A DNA stretch of 64,000 nt from Indolivaga alginatilytica (GCF_003201355.1 NZ_QICL01000009.1:95027-159026); one strand, 5' to 3'; shown: positions 23,114 through 32,880, counted from the stretch's first letter. The notes: generated from the sequence alone by a model not told the origin. Translations and numbers: made by a program.

Positions 23114-25564
23114 TTATTTATTCTTGAATGTATATGTTATTCCTTTTTCTGTTTTCAGGTCGTATGTATATGATTTTCTATTAGATGCAACAGCTAATTG
23201 TGCTTTATCGGAGATTATAGGTTGTTTTACTTCAGGTGTTGTAAAAATTGGATTTGTATTTGCTCCTTTTGCCTGTTTCAATCCTTTTATCTGTAATGGT
23301 GAATCGATCTTCAAACGACAATTTCCTCCGTTTCGAGATACTATTTTCAGAGACTCCACTTTTCCGTCTTTCCAATCGATGTCTATTACAAAACCACCAC
23401 GGGCAACAAGACCTTTGATGCTTCCTGTTTTCCAAACGCTAGGTAAAGCGGGCAATATGTAGATAAATCCGTCGTGACTTTGTACAAACATTTCAGCGAT
23501 TCCGGCAGTACATCCAAAGTTACCGTCAATCTGAAAGGGTGGGTGAGCATCAAACATATTGCTGTAAGTTCCTCCTTTTTTCTTTTCGTTGGTTACTAAG
23601 TTTAATTGCTCTGTCAACAACTTATAGGCATGATCTCCATCTAAAAGGCGTGCCCAAAGACATACTTTCCATCCCATCGACCAACCTGTTGACGGATCGC
23701 CACGTTGAATCAGCGTATTTTTTGCCGCCTCGCTCAATTCGCGAGTGTGCAGCGGCGATATTTGGTTACTAGGGTATAATCCGTATAAATGTGATACATG
23801 GCGGTGCTTGTCTTCGGGTGAATCCCAATCGTATAGCCATTCCTGTAACTGACCATGTTGCCCTACTTGCATAGGAGGAAGTTTTACCCTTTTCATTCGC
23901 AATGTGTCTGCGAATGCTTTGTCTAACCCTAATATGTTGGCAGCATCTATTACATTCGAAAACAAATCGAATACCAATTGGTTATCCATTGTCGTTCCTG
24001 CTGCTATTGTTGCTTTCAGATTACTGCCTGCATGAACATTTTCAGGTGAATTAGAGGGAGATACAACCAGCCAGCCATGATTGGGTTCTTCAATCAGAAA
24101 GTCTACAAAAAACATTGCTGCACCTTTCATCACTTGATAAACGTCTTGCAAGTATTTTTTATCACCTGTGTATAAATACCGATACCACAAATGTTGGCTT
24201 ACCCATGCACCTCCGGTTGGCCACATACCAGATGCTGCCTGATCCACAGGGGCTGTGGTTCTCCATATATCCGTATTGTGATGTAAAACCCATCCACGAG
24301 TGTGATACATCATCCTAGCAGTAGATTCTCCCGTTTCGGCAACCTCTTTTACGAGTTGTAACATTGGGTCGTGCATCTCGCTTAGATTTGTTGATTCGGC
24401 AGGCCAATAGTTCATTTCTAAGTTTATATTGCAGGTATATTTACTATCCCAAGAGGGTAGGAGTCTGTCATTCCAGATTCCCTGTAAATTAGCAGGTTGG
24501 GTATTTGGTTGAGAAGATGAGATCAATAAATAACGTCCGAATTGGAAATATAGGGCTGCCAATTGAGGATCGAATGTCTGTGCAAATTCTTTTATTCTGA
24601 TATCAGTAGGTTTTAAGACTGCATCGGTTGTTCCTAAATTCAAGGAAACACGATCCATATATTGACGATAAAAAGCCGTATGGCTTTGTTTTGACAAGTC
24701 ATAATTTTTCAGAATTGCATTATCAAGATATGTTTTACATTTCAGCGTTTTATCTCTCGATATATCTTTGTAGTTGACAAAATTAGTAGCGATAGCAATA
24801 TAGATAATTGCTTCATCCGCATTCTCAATGCTGATTATATTATCTTTTACCTGATAAGTTCCTCCTACAATTTTGGGCTTTACTCTGGTTTCTAATTGAA
24901 CTTTTCCGCTTTGCTTTTCGTGTGCAGGAGTGAGAGCCGATAATATAATCTGATTGTTATCAGAAGTATATTCTACTTTCTCCTGTGGAGTTGTCAAAAA
25001 TGCGTTACACGAAATACTTGCGGGTTTATCGGCTGTCAGTCGAACCATAATCACCTGATCGGTAAATGAGGTAATAATTTCACGCTTAAAAGTTACGCCA
25101 TTCACTTTATAGGTCACTGTTGCCAGAGCATCAGATATATCTAAGTCTCTGTAATAGTTTGTGTATTTATCGTGTCCCGGAAAAGAAATAAACAGGTCGC
25201 CCATCGTTTGATAAGGCATCCCGTGATTCTTTTTCGACATCAGTTTATCATTCGCTAATTGTTGAGCTTCAACATATCTCTTGTCAAAAATAAGCTTGCG
25301 AACTTCTTGTAAAACTTCTGGGGCTACTTCATGAGCATTATTGTTAGGAGAACCTGCCCAAATAGTTTCTTCATTTAATTGCAAGTGTTCTACTGAAGAT
25401 ACACCAAATACCATCGTACCTAAACGTCCGTTACCCAGTGGGAGGGCTTCGTTCCAATCGGCAGCGGGTTTGTTGTACCACAAGCGTAAATTGTCGTTAT
25501 CCTTTGCTGTCATCCATTGAGATGAAAAGCATAGTAAGATTAAGAGATATACGAGTTTTTTCAT
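23114..25564 (-). CDS. GH95 alpha-L-galactosidase / alpha-L-fucosidase
   Basis: The protein is 816 residues from the ATG at 25564. An in-frame ATG at 25600 exists, but the later start gives a proper signal peptide (MKKLVYLLILL, cut near MTA) and a 25-bp gap to the upstream stop. The GH95 layout is complete: N-terminal beta domain with LPLGNGRLGTMVFG, and an (alpha/alpha)6 barrel carrying NINLEMNYW, SPSNSPEN and QIDGNFGCTAGI, the regions of the family's asparagine, glutamate and aspartate catalytic residues. GH95 enzymes cleave alpha-L-fucose or alpha-L-galactose. The B. thetaiotaomicron RG-II member BT1010 removes the terminal L-galactose of chain A. The L-galactose catabolic cassette at 53394-57665 supports that specificity. 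Confidence 0.88.
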   Translation of the reverse strand: MKKLVYLLILLCFSSQWMTAKDNDNLRLWYNKPAADWNEALPLGNGRLGTMVFGVSSVEHLQLNEETIWAGSPNNNAHEVAPEVLQEVRKLIFDKRYVEAQQLANDKLMSKKNHGMPYQTMGDLFISFPGHDKYTNYYRDLDISDALATVTYKVNGVTFKREIITSFTDQVIMVRLTADKPASISCNAFLTTPQEKVEYTSDNNQIILSALTPAHEKQSGKVQLETRVKPKIVGGTYQVKDNIISIENADEAIIYIAIATNFVNYKDISRDKTLKCKTYLDNAILKNYDLSKQSHTAFYRQYMDRVSLNLGTTDAVLKPTDIRIKEFAQTFDPQLAALYFQFGRYLLISSSQPNTQPANLQGIWNDRLLPSWDSKYTCNINLEMNYWPAESTNLSEMHDPMLQLVKEVAETGESTARMMYHTRGWVLHHNTDIWRTTAPVDQAASGMWPTGGAWVSQHLWYRYLYTGDKKYLQDVYQVMKGAAMFFVDFLIEEPNHGWLVVSPSNSPENVHAGSNLKATIAAGTTMDNQLVFDLFSNVIDAANILGLDKAFADTLRMKRVKLPPMQVGQHGQLQEWLYDWDSPEDKHRHVSHLYGLYPSNQISPLHTRELSEAAKNTLIQRGDPSTGWSMGWKVCLWARLLDGDHAYKLLTEQLNLVTNEKKKGGTYSNMFDAHPPFQIDGNFGCTAGIAEMFVQSHDGFIYILPALPSVWKTGSIKGLVARGGFVIDIDWKDGKVESLKIVSRNGGNCRLKIDSPLQIKGLKQAKGANTNPIFTTPEVKQPIISDKAQLAVASNRKSYTYDLKTEKGITYTFKNK

Positions 25565-25589
25565 GGTTGCTTTATTTAAGATATAAGGT

Positions 25590-26990
25590 TTATTTTTCAA
25601 TGCCTACTTGTCTCAAAACATTCATCAAGGCTTCTTTTCCTTTTATGGCATTTAGAGGAAGATTCTCTCCATTTTTACCGAAAGCATACATTTGCCATTC
25701 TTTCTCGATGGTTATTGTACTTTCATCGTATTGACCCTCTTTATTTTTAAGCATTTCGGCATTTAACCCGAATTTTTCAGCTATAAAATCATACGCTGCT
25801 ATCCTTTTAGAGAACCCGTAGTCGTGCCCTTCCTCAGGTAAGTGAACATTCTTTACGTTATCAGTAGCGCCATAAAATCCGTAAATCCGTTTTATAAAAG
25901 GATATTCTAAAGCAGGAACACTACTTGACCAATCTTTACCATCTGAGATTATTAATTGGGGTTTAGGTGCAAATATGGCTGCAACTTCAGCATTATTAGT
26001 ACGGTTTCCACATAAATGAGTGGGCATACCGTTTTCGCATGGACAGCCTCCATTGAAATGCGATGCTAGCATTACTACAGGAATACTCAAACTAATCCGA
26101 TCGTCTATGGCCGACATCATCATCGTCATGCTGCCACCTCCCGATCCTCCTGTGATCCCTACACGAGAAGAATCTGACTCTTTGAGGGTTAAGAGATAAT
26201 CGAGTATTCGTATAGCATTTAATGTTTGTATAGAGTGTGCCGCACTTAAACGATGTAATGTACCATCAAATTGTAGTAGGCTTTCTCCCCACGCAAAAAT
26301 ATCCCAAGAGGCGGAAATGATACCCATACGAGCTTGCATAGCACATCGTTTTTGTTGGTCTTCACGATACCTGCCAAGTCCGAAATGTCCATTGGGATTT
26401 AGTATAACGGGACATTTACCTTTTATTTTTGAAGGTTTATAAATAGATCCACAAACATATATACCAGGTAATGTTTCAATTGCAAAATTCTCAACTGTAT
26501 ATCCGTTGTATTTTCTTTTAGCTGTCAGTATAACCTTAGAATCTGGTTTTTCGGGTAATGGCGATAACCTTAAAGCTTCTCTAAAGCAGGGGGTAAGTTC
26601 AGTTTTACGTTTTTCCCAGCTTGCTTTATCGTTATATTGTGATTCGAGATATGCCAGAAACTTTTCTCCTTGAGCAACATTTGTTCTGGCATATTCAAAC
26701 GATTTTATTTTATACTTATCGTTATCCATAACAAAAGTATAATCGAAAGGAGCCAGCACAGCATATAGACTTTCTTCTACACTCCATGGTTTGATTCTCC
26801 AATCAGCATAATTCAAGACTTTATCGTCTATCATTTTATTATCATACTTAATTTTGATATTGAATTGTAGCTCAATATCTGCCAAAACGTCTTTGAGAGG
26901 ACGTGCATAAGAATCGTCTGCTGTTTGTGCAAACAATGCAGATGAAATAATAATTAATTGAAATAAGAGGATAGTTGTCAGTTTTCTCAT
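25590..26990 (-). CDS. Pectin esterase-like alpha/beta hydrolase (BT1017/CE19 type) with N-terminal STN-like domain
   Basis: This 466-residue protein has a signal peptide (cut near LFAQ). Residues about 28-98 (PLKDVLADIELQFNIKIKYD, then SVEESLYAVLAPFDYTF) resemble the short STN domain found at the start of some SusC proteins and secretins. Residues about 100-430 form an acetyl-xylan-esterase-like alpha/beta hydrolase with nucleophile elbow GGSGGGS, an acid candidate in SDGKDW and histidine in EEGHDYGF. The B. thetaiotaomicron protein in the matching position, BT1017, is described as a pectin methylesterase. The gene overlaps the GH28 gene by 4 bp (ATGA), which implies coupled translation. It probably removes methyl or acetyl esters from the galacturonan backbone. 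An acetylesterase is the alternative. Confidence 0.75.
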   Translation of the reverse strand: MRKLTTILLFQLIIISSALFAQTADDSYARPLKDVLADIELQFNIKIKYDNKMIDDKVLNYADWRIKPWSVEESLYAVLAPFDYTFVMDNDKYKIKSFEYARTNVAQGEKFLAYLESQYNDKASWEKRKTELTPCFREALRLSPLPEKPDSKVILTAKRKYNGYTVENFAIETLPGIYVCGSIYKPSKIKGKCPVILNPNGHFGLGRYREDQQKRCAMQARMGIISASWDIFAWGESLLQFDGTLHRLSAAHSIQTLNAIRILDYLLTLKESDSSRVGITGGSGGGSMTMMMSAIDDRISLSIPVVMLASHFNGGCPCENGMPTHLCGNRTNNAEVAAIFAPKPQLIISDGKDWSSSVPALEYPFIKRIYGFYGATDNVKNVHLPEEGHDYGFSKRIAAYDFIAEKFGLNAEMLKNKEGQYDESTITIEKEWQMYAFGKNGENLPLNAIKGKEALMNVLRQVGIEK

Positions 26991-28573
26991 TGCTCTATAA
27001 TTATTGCATTCGAGTTCAAGTTTTGTCCTTTCTCAATGCTTTGATTCAATCTCTTAAGGTAATTCCCCATTAATATAACATTGTTGGTACTTGCGCCGTC
27101 TGCTTTAAGGAAAGATTTGCTTCCTGCTAAGGGAAAACATCCTCTAATGAAAATGTCTTTTACATCAGTGAGAGATATAAGACTTTTCTCTGAGTTAGGT
27201 TGCAACGTATATACATTGTTCATCTGAATATTTTCAGAATTTTTGATTGTAAACGAAGGACTCAAGGTTGCATTTACCTGTACATCGGTAAATGTAAGGT
27301 CTTTCGATTTATCAATGTCGAATCCTGTTTTAGCATCGATATTAATATCTGTAAAAGTTATATTCGAAATGGGAGCTTCTTCGATTCCCCATATAGTACA
27401 GGCTGCATTTACATCAGAGCCTGTAACATTTGAGAAATGAATGTTTCTGAATATCGGTGTCCTTTCAGATAGTGGCTCGGCAGGAACATCCGAATAAAAA
27501 AGATTCAAAGTAATTGCCTCTTTTTTGATGTTTTTCATCACCACATTACTCACTCTTATTTCTTCCACTATTCCGCCTCGTCCTCTGGTCGATTTAATGC
27601 GTATACCTCTGTCGGTACCATCGAAAATACAGTTTGATATGGTTATTTTGCGAACATCGCCTGACATTTCGCTACCGATAACAACACCTCCATGGCCTGC
27701 TAACATTGTACAGTTTGTAATGGTTACATTTTCACAAGGTGTAGCATATTCACGCCCTTGAAGGTCACGTCCCGATTTCAAGGTGATGCAATCATCACCT
27801 ACGCTGATATGACAATCCGAGATATGTACATCTTTACACGATGAAGGATTTATACCATCTGTGTTTGGAGAGTAAGGATTAAAAATAGATACTCCCTTAA
27901 TGGTTATATTTTCACAAAACTCAGGGTTGATTGTCCAGAAAGGAGAATTTTCGATTGTAATTCCTTCAATAAGTATATTTTTACTCTTATACATCTGGAT
28001 GAAAGGTGGGCGAAAGAATTTCTTTGCAAGTGTTCTTTTCCAATCCGACTGTTCTTCAATCTTAAGGTTTGGATTTTCGTTATCCCATAATTCTTGTAGA
28101 GGAGCTACTCTTTTTAAAAGTGGTGCATACTTTTCAATACCATCCATTGCCCACGCTACATGCCACCAATAAGCTCCGTTTCCATCAATCTTCCCTCTGC
28201 CTTTGATGGTAATATTTTCTTTCTCATAGGCATAAAATAGAGGATGAAAACTTTTCATCACAACACCTTCGTATCGCATTTCTACAAACGGTGTATACTC
28301 TTCGTACTCACCCGAGAATAGAATTGTAGCACCGGATTCAATATCAATTGTAATATTACTTTCAAGCTTGATAGGACCTGTTAGATATGTTCCTGCAGGA
28401 AAATATAAAGTCCCCCCTCCATCGGAAGTCAGCTCATCAATAGCTTTTTTTATTATTTGTGTATTTGAGGTTTTCCCATCGGATTTTCCTCCAAACGAAA
28501 TAAGGTTAATCGTTTTAGCATTACTGCAAAAAAATACACTTAAAAAATAAATTGTTAATAATAATTTTTTCAT
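26987..28573 (-). CDS. GH28 polygalacturonase
   Basis: This 528-residue secreted beta-helix enzyme has a signal peptide of about 19 residues. All GH28 signature residues are present: NTDG at 237-240, the aspartate pair D260-D261 in SVGDDC, H294 in AGHGGV, and RIK at 325-327. GH28 enzymes hydrolyse alpha-1,4-galacturonan with inversion, and here the homogalacturonan backbone of RG-II is the likely target (BT1018 in B. thetaiotaomicron). It is the first enzyme gene after the LacI regulator, 63 bp downstream of it. No obvious separate promoter is visible in that gap, so read-through from the regulator promoter is possible. Confidence 0.92.
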   Translation of the reverse strand: MKKLLLTIYFLSVFFCSNAKTINLISFGGKSDGKTSNTQIIKKAIDELTSDGGGTLYFPAGTYLTGPIKLESNITIDIESGATILFSGEYEEYTPFVEMRYEGVVMKSFHPLFYAYEKENITIKGRGKIDGNGAYWWHVAWAMDGIEKYAPLLKRVAPLQELWDNENPNLKIEEQSDWKRTLAKKFFRPPFIQMYKSKNILIEGITIENSPFWTINPEFCENITIKGVSIFNPYSPNTDGINPSSCKDVHISDCHISVGDDCITLKSGRDLQGREYATPCENVTITNCTMLAGHGGVVIGSEMSGDVRKITISNCIFDGTDRGIRIKSTRGRGGIVEEIRVSNVVMKNIKKEAITLNLFYSDVPAEPLSERTPIFRNIHFSNVTGSDVNAACTIWGIEEAPISNITFTDINIDAKTGFDIDKSKDLTFTDVQVNATLSPSFTIKNSENIQMNNVYTLQPNSEKSLISLTDVKDIFIRGCFPLAGSKSFLKADGASTNNVILMGNYLKRLNQSIEKGQNLNSNAIIIEQ

Positions 28574-28636
28574 TATATCTTATACGTGTTTCTATTTAAT
28601 ACCAGAGGTTAAGTTGTTTAAATTAATATACTTATG

Positions 28637-29629
28637 TTAACTATGTAAGCTAGCTTGAAGTTCTATTTTTTCGGACGTATTTGATTTGTTTACAATTTTA
28701 TTTACTAATATATCTATGGCTCTTCTCCCCATTTCGGGTAGAGGTTGCATCATGTAAGGAACATCATAATTTACAAAATCAAATATTTCATTTCTATCAA
28801 AACTCATCAGGTTTACTTTCTTAAAAATATTTTTATCTGTTTCTTGCATATATTTTATTCCTGCCACACAAACACTATCCGTAGAGAAGAATATACCGTC
28901 CAGATCTTTTATTTTAAGCAGATCGTTAATGGCATTGTTTGTATCTTCTGTGATATTTTCATAGTTTACTTCTTTAATTAGTCCGGCATCAAATATATTG
29001 GCATTTTGCACAGCTTCTACATACCCACGTTTACGTTCGGCCATATGATGAAGTTTATTTTTATAAGTAAGCAATGCTATTTTTTTACACCCTAAAGCTA
29101 TCAGATGTCGGGTAGCTAAATAGGAAGTCTGATGATTGTCAATCATTACATGGCTTGTTTCGATAGCAGGAAAACATCTGTCGAGTAATACAACCGGAAT
29201 CTTAGACTTAACAAGTTTAGCTATATACTCTTCGCCATTCTCAGTTGGAACTATTATGAATCCATCCACTTGTCTGCTTTGAAGTGTTTGTATCATCTTT
29301 TCCATTTTTGATGTATCTTCATTCGTATTGGTTATAACAATAGTATATCCTAGTTTCTCGGCATATTCTTGTATATGAAACGCTAGAGTAGCAAAGAATA
29401 TATTGGATATATCGGCTACAATGAGTCCTATTGTTTCTGAGCGACCAATCCTTAAACTTCGAGCCAGATTATTAGGCTCATAATTCAATTCTTTGGCTTT
29501 TGCTCTGATCTTTTCAGCCATTTCAAATCCTACACGCCCTTCCTTTTCTTTGCCATTGATAACTAACGAAACTGTGGCGTTAGAAACGCCTAATGCTATT
29601 GCAATATCTTTGATAGAAACTCGTGCCAT
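28637..29629 (-). CDS. LacI-family transcriptional regulator
   Basis: This 330-residue cytoplasmic protein has an N-terminal LacI helix-turn-helix (VSIKDIAIALGVSNATVSLVINGK, residues 4-27 region) and hinge (NNLARSLRIGRSETIGLIV), followed by a periplasmic-binding-protein-like sugar sensor domain (about 60-325, with FIIVPTEN, VVLLDRCFP, VNLMSFDRNE). It heads the minus-strand enzyme operon. A perfect-centre LacI-type site (ATTAAACGTTTTAG) lies between its own -33 and -7 elements, so autoregulation is likely. Related sites at 32836 and 32869 suggest it also controls the plus-strand SusC/SusD operon. It is the only sugar-type regulator in the locus; no hybrid two-component sensor or ECF sigma/anti-sigma pair was found here. 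The ligand is unknown. Confidence 0.92.
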   Translation of the reverse strand: MARVSIKDIAIALGVSNATVSLVINGKEKEGRVGFEMAEKIRAKAKELNYEPNNLARSLRIGRSETIGLIVADISNIFFATLAFHIQEYAEKLGYTIVITNTNEDTSKMEKMIQTLQSRQVDGFIIVPTENGEEYIAKLVKSKIPVVLLDRCFPAIETSHVMIDNHQTSYLATRHLIALGCKKIALLTYKNKLHHMAERKRGYVEAVQNANIFDAGLIKEVNYENITEDTNNAINDLLKIKDLDGIFFSTDSVCVAGIKYMQETDKNIFKKVNLMSFDRNEIFDFVNYDVPYMMQPLPEMGRRAIDILVNKIVNKSNTSEKIELQASLHS

Positions 29630-29658
29630 TGTTGTGCTATTTATAGTTTTCGATTTTA

Positions 29659-29687
29659 CAAAAATATCAGATTAAACGTTTTAGCAA
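29659..29687 (-). promoter_or_regulatory. LacI gene promoter with embedded operator
   Basis: Read on the minus strand, TTG (29685-29687) is followed after 18 bp by TATTTTTG (29659-29666), fitting the Bacteroidetes -33/-7 pattern. Between them lies CTAAAACGTTTAAT (29671-29684), a LacI-type palindrome with central CG. Repressor binding there would block RNA polymerase directly. Confidence 0.65.
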
Positions 29688-29789
29688 GGTGTTTTTGTTA
29701 TGTTATGAAACATGGATTACTAAAACCCTTCTAATAATTATTTCTATGGCTATCATATCTATGTAACGATTACTGTCTATTGTTGAGCT

Positions 29790-29832
29790 TTCTTATAGCT
29801 TTGACTGTATACACTAACCAAAGCTATAAGAA
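29790..29832 (-). terminator. Stem-loop downstream of the GH2 gene
   Basis: TTCTTATAGCTTTG (29790-29803) pairs perfectly with CAAAGCTATAAGAA (29819-29832), giving a 14-bp stem with a 15-nt loop, 12 bp after the GH2 stop codon. There is no long U tract on the minus strand, so efficient intrinsic termination is uncertain. It may instead stabilise the 3' end. Confidence 0.5.
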
Positions 29833-29843
29833 GGTTTATGACC

Positions 29844-32441
29844 TTATTGCCCAAATTCGGTTTGTTGCCTTTCAACTTCATCTAAAGCTTTTTTTCGTTC
29901 TTCTTCTGAAAGTTGTCTGTTAAAGCTTCGCTGATATGCTTCACTGCTATTTTTATTAACTGTCGGTTTATCTAAAAATAATAGATTACGATTTGTGGCG
30001 ATTGTCTCAAATTCTATATCAGCCGGGGTAGGGGCATGTTCCCCTTCAAATAATACACGGGCATGCACCTTTATTTTACCGGGAGTTATAGTTGATCTTA
30101 TCAAAACGGGGGCAGAACCAAACTCTACTGTCCGTGGATTTGCTCCTATTTGCGAACCTCCAATTATTTCGCCTTCGCCTTCTATCGTAAATAAAATCTG
30201 CTCTTTAGCTAATCTGCGCACATTACCTTCATCATCGGTAACCTCGCATATAACGGGGACAAAATCAGAGCCGTCAGCATATAATTGTCTTCCTTCGTTA
30301 TCTATTCTCAAACTCAATTTAGTAGAGCGTCTCGATGGCTTTTTAGTTGTAGAGCATACTACTTTACCATCTATAAGACCTTCTGCAACAAAGGTTACCT
30401 TTTGCCATTGCTTTTGTACATATGGATATTCTCTCATAGAATTGAAATCATAAACATTCTTGAAAATAACCGGAGGATGGGGCATTCCATATTGAGCCTT
30501 TTGTACTTTCTGAGTTAAAGTATCTTTTCCGTAGACAATCAGTCTGACTTCGTCGCAATTAGTAAATATGGTTACATCCTGATCTGAGAAAGGAGAAATT
30601 TCATGTGCGATAAATATCATTGGACCAGTTTCCGATAATGGATGTTTAAGGTCGGCATCAACCTGACTCTTGAACATGTAATATGAATATTTGGGTTGAC
30701 GGAAAGCATCCATTAGTCCACCCCAATATGGGTCAGGATGATAACCTCGCTGGTGATCGAAAGGATGCCATAATGCACCTCCTATAAACTGATCGCTTTG
30801 TGTATACATCTCATTGTAAGCTTTCGCCAGCTGCAAAGCCTGAACAACCTGAGGTCTTTCGCCCCAACTGCGAGATGCTCTGTTGTTAGTATTGTGTGCA
30901 TACCAATCATCTACATTTTCACCAAATTCGCGTGTAAATATACACTGCTTATAGTTACCTACATCTTTAGGCCATCCGTAAACAACTTCGTAGTTTTCGG
31001 CCACCCCTTCCGAATGTGCATCGGCTACACAGAAAGCTCCCATATATGGATATTCTTCGTGCGTTATCTGATGGGCTTTTAGTGAAAACTCTAAAGGGAA
31101 ACGTGTTTCATTAAGAATAGGCTCCCACATTAAAACTGAGGTGTGATTACGGTCTCGTCTAATCATATTCCGTATATCTTCATAAACCAGTTCAGCAAAT
31201 TTAGGGTCTTTATTCCAGTATTGCCATCCAGGAGTAGCTACAATAACAAATATACCCAACTCGTCGCAAGCATCCATAAAAGAGGGATCTTGCGGATAAT
31301 GTGCTACACGAACTATACGGCATCCTGCGTCACGCAATTTTTTAGCATCACGCCAATGTTGAGAATTGGGCATGGCATTACCTACATATGCGAAATCCTG
31401 ATGTCTGTTACCTCCAATAAGTTTGTCCGATAACTCATCGTTTAACCAGAAACCATCTTTACCTCTAAATTCGGCTTTCCTTAAACCTATACGTGTTGTT
31501 CCACCATCTAAGCTCGTTCCATTAGATGCAATAATTCTCGATTCTACTCTATATAAATAGGGCTGATCGGGCGACCATAGGGTAGGATTATTCAGTATAA
31601 TATTTTGCTTTATTTGTTTCGATTCTCCTCGTTTTAGATTTACTTTAGAAGATACTGTTTTTAACACATTTCCATCTGCGTCACACAGTCGGGTTTCAAT
31701 CTTAATGTTTTCATTATTTGCAGATTGGTTCAATACATCTGTGTCAATGGATATGGATGCTTTCTTTTTAGAAATTTCATCAAAATGTACAAATATTCCA
31801 CCTCCCGCAGGTTTGTTTTCTTTATTAGGGTCTGAAATGTGAATCTTGGAAGTTGCTATTAACCATACATCTCTGTAGATACCTCCATGATATGTAAAGT
31901 CTAGTGTTGATTGCTTTTTACCCGGAGGAAAGTTTTTATCATCAGAGTTATCGGTTAGTACTGCGATCAGGCATTTATCTCCTGCCTTTACTCCATACTG
32001 AGTCAGTTCTATGCTAAATGGCAGATAACCACCCAAATGTTCTTCTACTTTTTGTCCGTTTAAATATATAATGGTTTTACCCATAGCAGCTTCAAAATAG
32101 ATATTTATCAACTGATCTTTTAAAGTCTCATCTACTATAAAATGCTTTCTGTACCATGCTGGTCCTTGATAGTTTCGTCCTCCGCTAGCTTCTGCGGGCA
32201 TTAGCTGAACAGTATGAGGTGTAGAAACTATATCCCATCGAGAATCATCGAAGTCTATCTTTTCAGCACCGCTTGGATTGCCTCTTTGAAATCTCCATCC
32301 AACATTGAAGTTATAAACTTTTCGACCCGAATTATTCAAATCGAAAAAACCTGCAACCGATGTCTCCGGTTGGATTCCACTACCTCGAGTGGCAAATGAT
32401 AAAAATAGAGAAAATAAAAGAAATAATATTTTTTTATTCAT
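29844..32441 (-). CDS. GH2 family exo-glycosidase, secreted
   Basis: This 865-residue protein starts with a hydrophobic signal peptide (ends near ATRGSG). The GH2 sugar-binding domain (about 40-200, NVGWRFQRGNPSGA, YHGGIYRDVWL) precedes an immunoglobulin-like domain and a TIM barrel. The barrel carries acid/base candidate E in WEPILNETRFP and nucleophile candidate E in FTREFGENVDDW. A DUF4982-like domain and a further beta-sandwich end the protein. The acid/base context (LNE preceded by EPI) differs from the LacZ-type enzyme at 278-3535, so a different sugar is likely. RG-II GH2 enzymes include beta-galacturonidase, arabinopyranosidase and beta-galactosidase activities. It is separated from the LacI gene by 214 bp and has its own candidate promoter upstream. 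Confidence 0.82.
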   Translation of the reverse strand: MNKKILFLLFSLFLSFATRGSGIQPETSVAGFFDLNNSGRKVYNFNVGWRFQRGNPSGAEKIDFDDSRWDIVSTPHTVQLMPAEASGGRNYQGPAWYRKHFIVDETLKDQLINIYFEAAMGKTIIYLNGQKVEEHLGGYLPFSIELTQYGVKAGDKCLIAVLTDNSDDKNFPPGKKQSTLDFTYHGGIYRDVWLIATSKIHISDPNKENKPAGGGIFVHFDEISKKKASISIDTDVLNQSANNENIKIETRLCDADGNVLKTVSSKVNLKRGESKQIKQNIILNNPTLWSPDQPYLYRVESRIIASNGTSLDGGTTRIGLRKAEFRGKDGFWLNDELSDKLIGGNRHQDFAYVGNAMPNSQHWRDAKKLRDAGCRIVRVAHYPQDPSFMDACDELGIFVIVATPGWQYWNKDPKFAELVYEDIRNMIRRDRNHTSVLMWEPILNETRFPLEFSLKAHQITHEEYPYMGAFCVADAHSEGVAENYEVVYGWPKDVGNYKQCIFTREFGENVDDWYAHNTNNRASRSWGERPQVVQALQLAKAYNEMYTQSDQFIGGALWHPFDHQRGYHPDPYWGGLMDAFRQPKYSYYMFKSQVDADLKHPLSETGPMIFIAHEISPFSDQDVTIFTNCDEVRLIVYGKDTLTQKVQKAQYGMPHPPVIFKNVYDFNSMREYPYVQKQWQKVTFVAEGLIDGKVVCSTTKKPSRRSTKLSLRIDNEGRQLYADGSDFVPVICEVTDDEGNVRRLAKEQILFTIEGEGEIIGGSQIGANPRTVEFGSAPVLIRSTITPGKIKVHARVLFEGEHAPTPADIEFETIATNRNLLFLDKPTVNKNSSEAYQRSFNRQLSEEERKKALDEVERQQTEFGQ

Positions 32442-32835
32442 TATTCGTGATTTTCAAATGATCAATTAAAAGGTTATTTTTGCCTGTATAAAAGTGATTG
32501 TGTTCTCAAAAATATATAAGTTTTGTCATAGAATAAAATGAGTAAAAGAAAGTCTTTTGTATTTTTGGTACAGGACGAAATATTCGAAAACCTTAGTATT
32601 GAAGCGACTCTCAGGTGTAAATAAGTAATGAAAATATACCAATGTTACTTTAATATAAGATCAAATAAATTACAATTAAGATCAATTTGCATATATCAAA
32701 ATGTGAATAAGAACATATATTTGCAGACATCAAATACTATTTAGAAAAATTAAACCTAAATCATTTAGAATTTTAAAACCTGAAGAAGACACTATTTAAT
32801 ATAAATAAATTCCCGATTTTTTTAGTTGAATTAAG

Positions 32836-32847
32836 TTAAACGTTTAA
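32836..32847. promoter_or_regulatory. LacI-type operator O1
   Basis: TTAAACGTTTAA is a perfect 12-bp palindrome with the central CG typical of LacI-family sites. It extends to GTTAAACGTTTAATC, a 15-bp context shared with the second site. Confidence 0.7.
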
Positions 32848-32868
32848 TCAGATTTCATCTCTCTTTAG

Positions 32869-32880
32869 TTAAACGATTAA
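32869..32880. promoter_or_regulatory. LacI-type operator O2
   Basis: TTAAACGATTAA inside GTTAAACGATTAATC differs from O1 by one base. The centres of O1 and O2 are 33 bp apart, about three helical turns, so both would face the same side of the DNA. Confidence 0.68.

Noticed and set aside
25565..25600. Longer N-terminus for the GH95 gene (start at 25600)
   Set aside because: It would overlap the upstream esterase gene and places about 12 extra residues before a perfect signal peptide; the ATG at 25564 is better.
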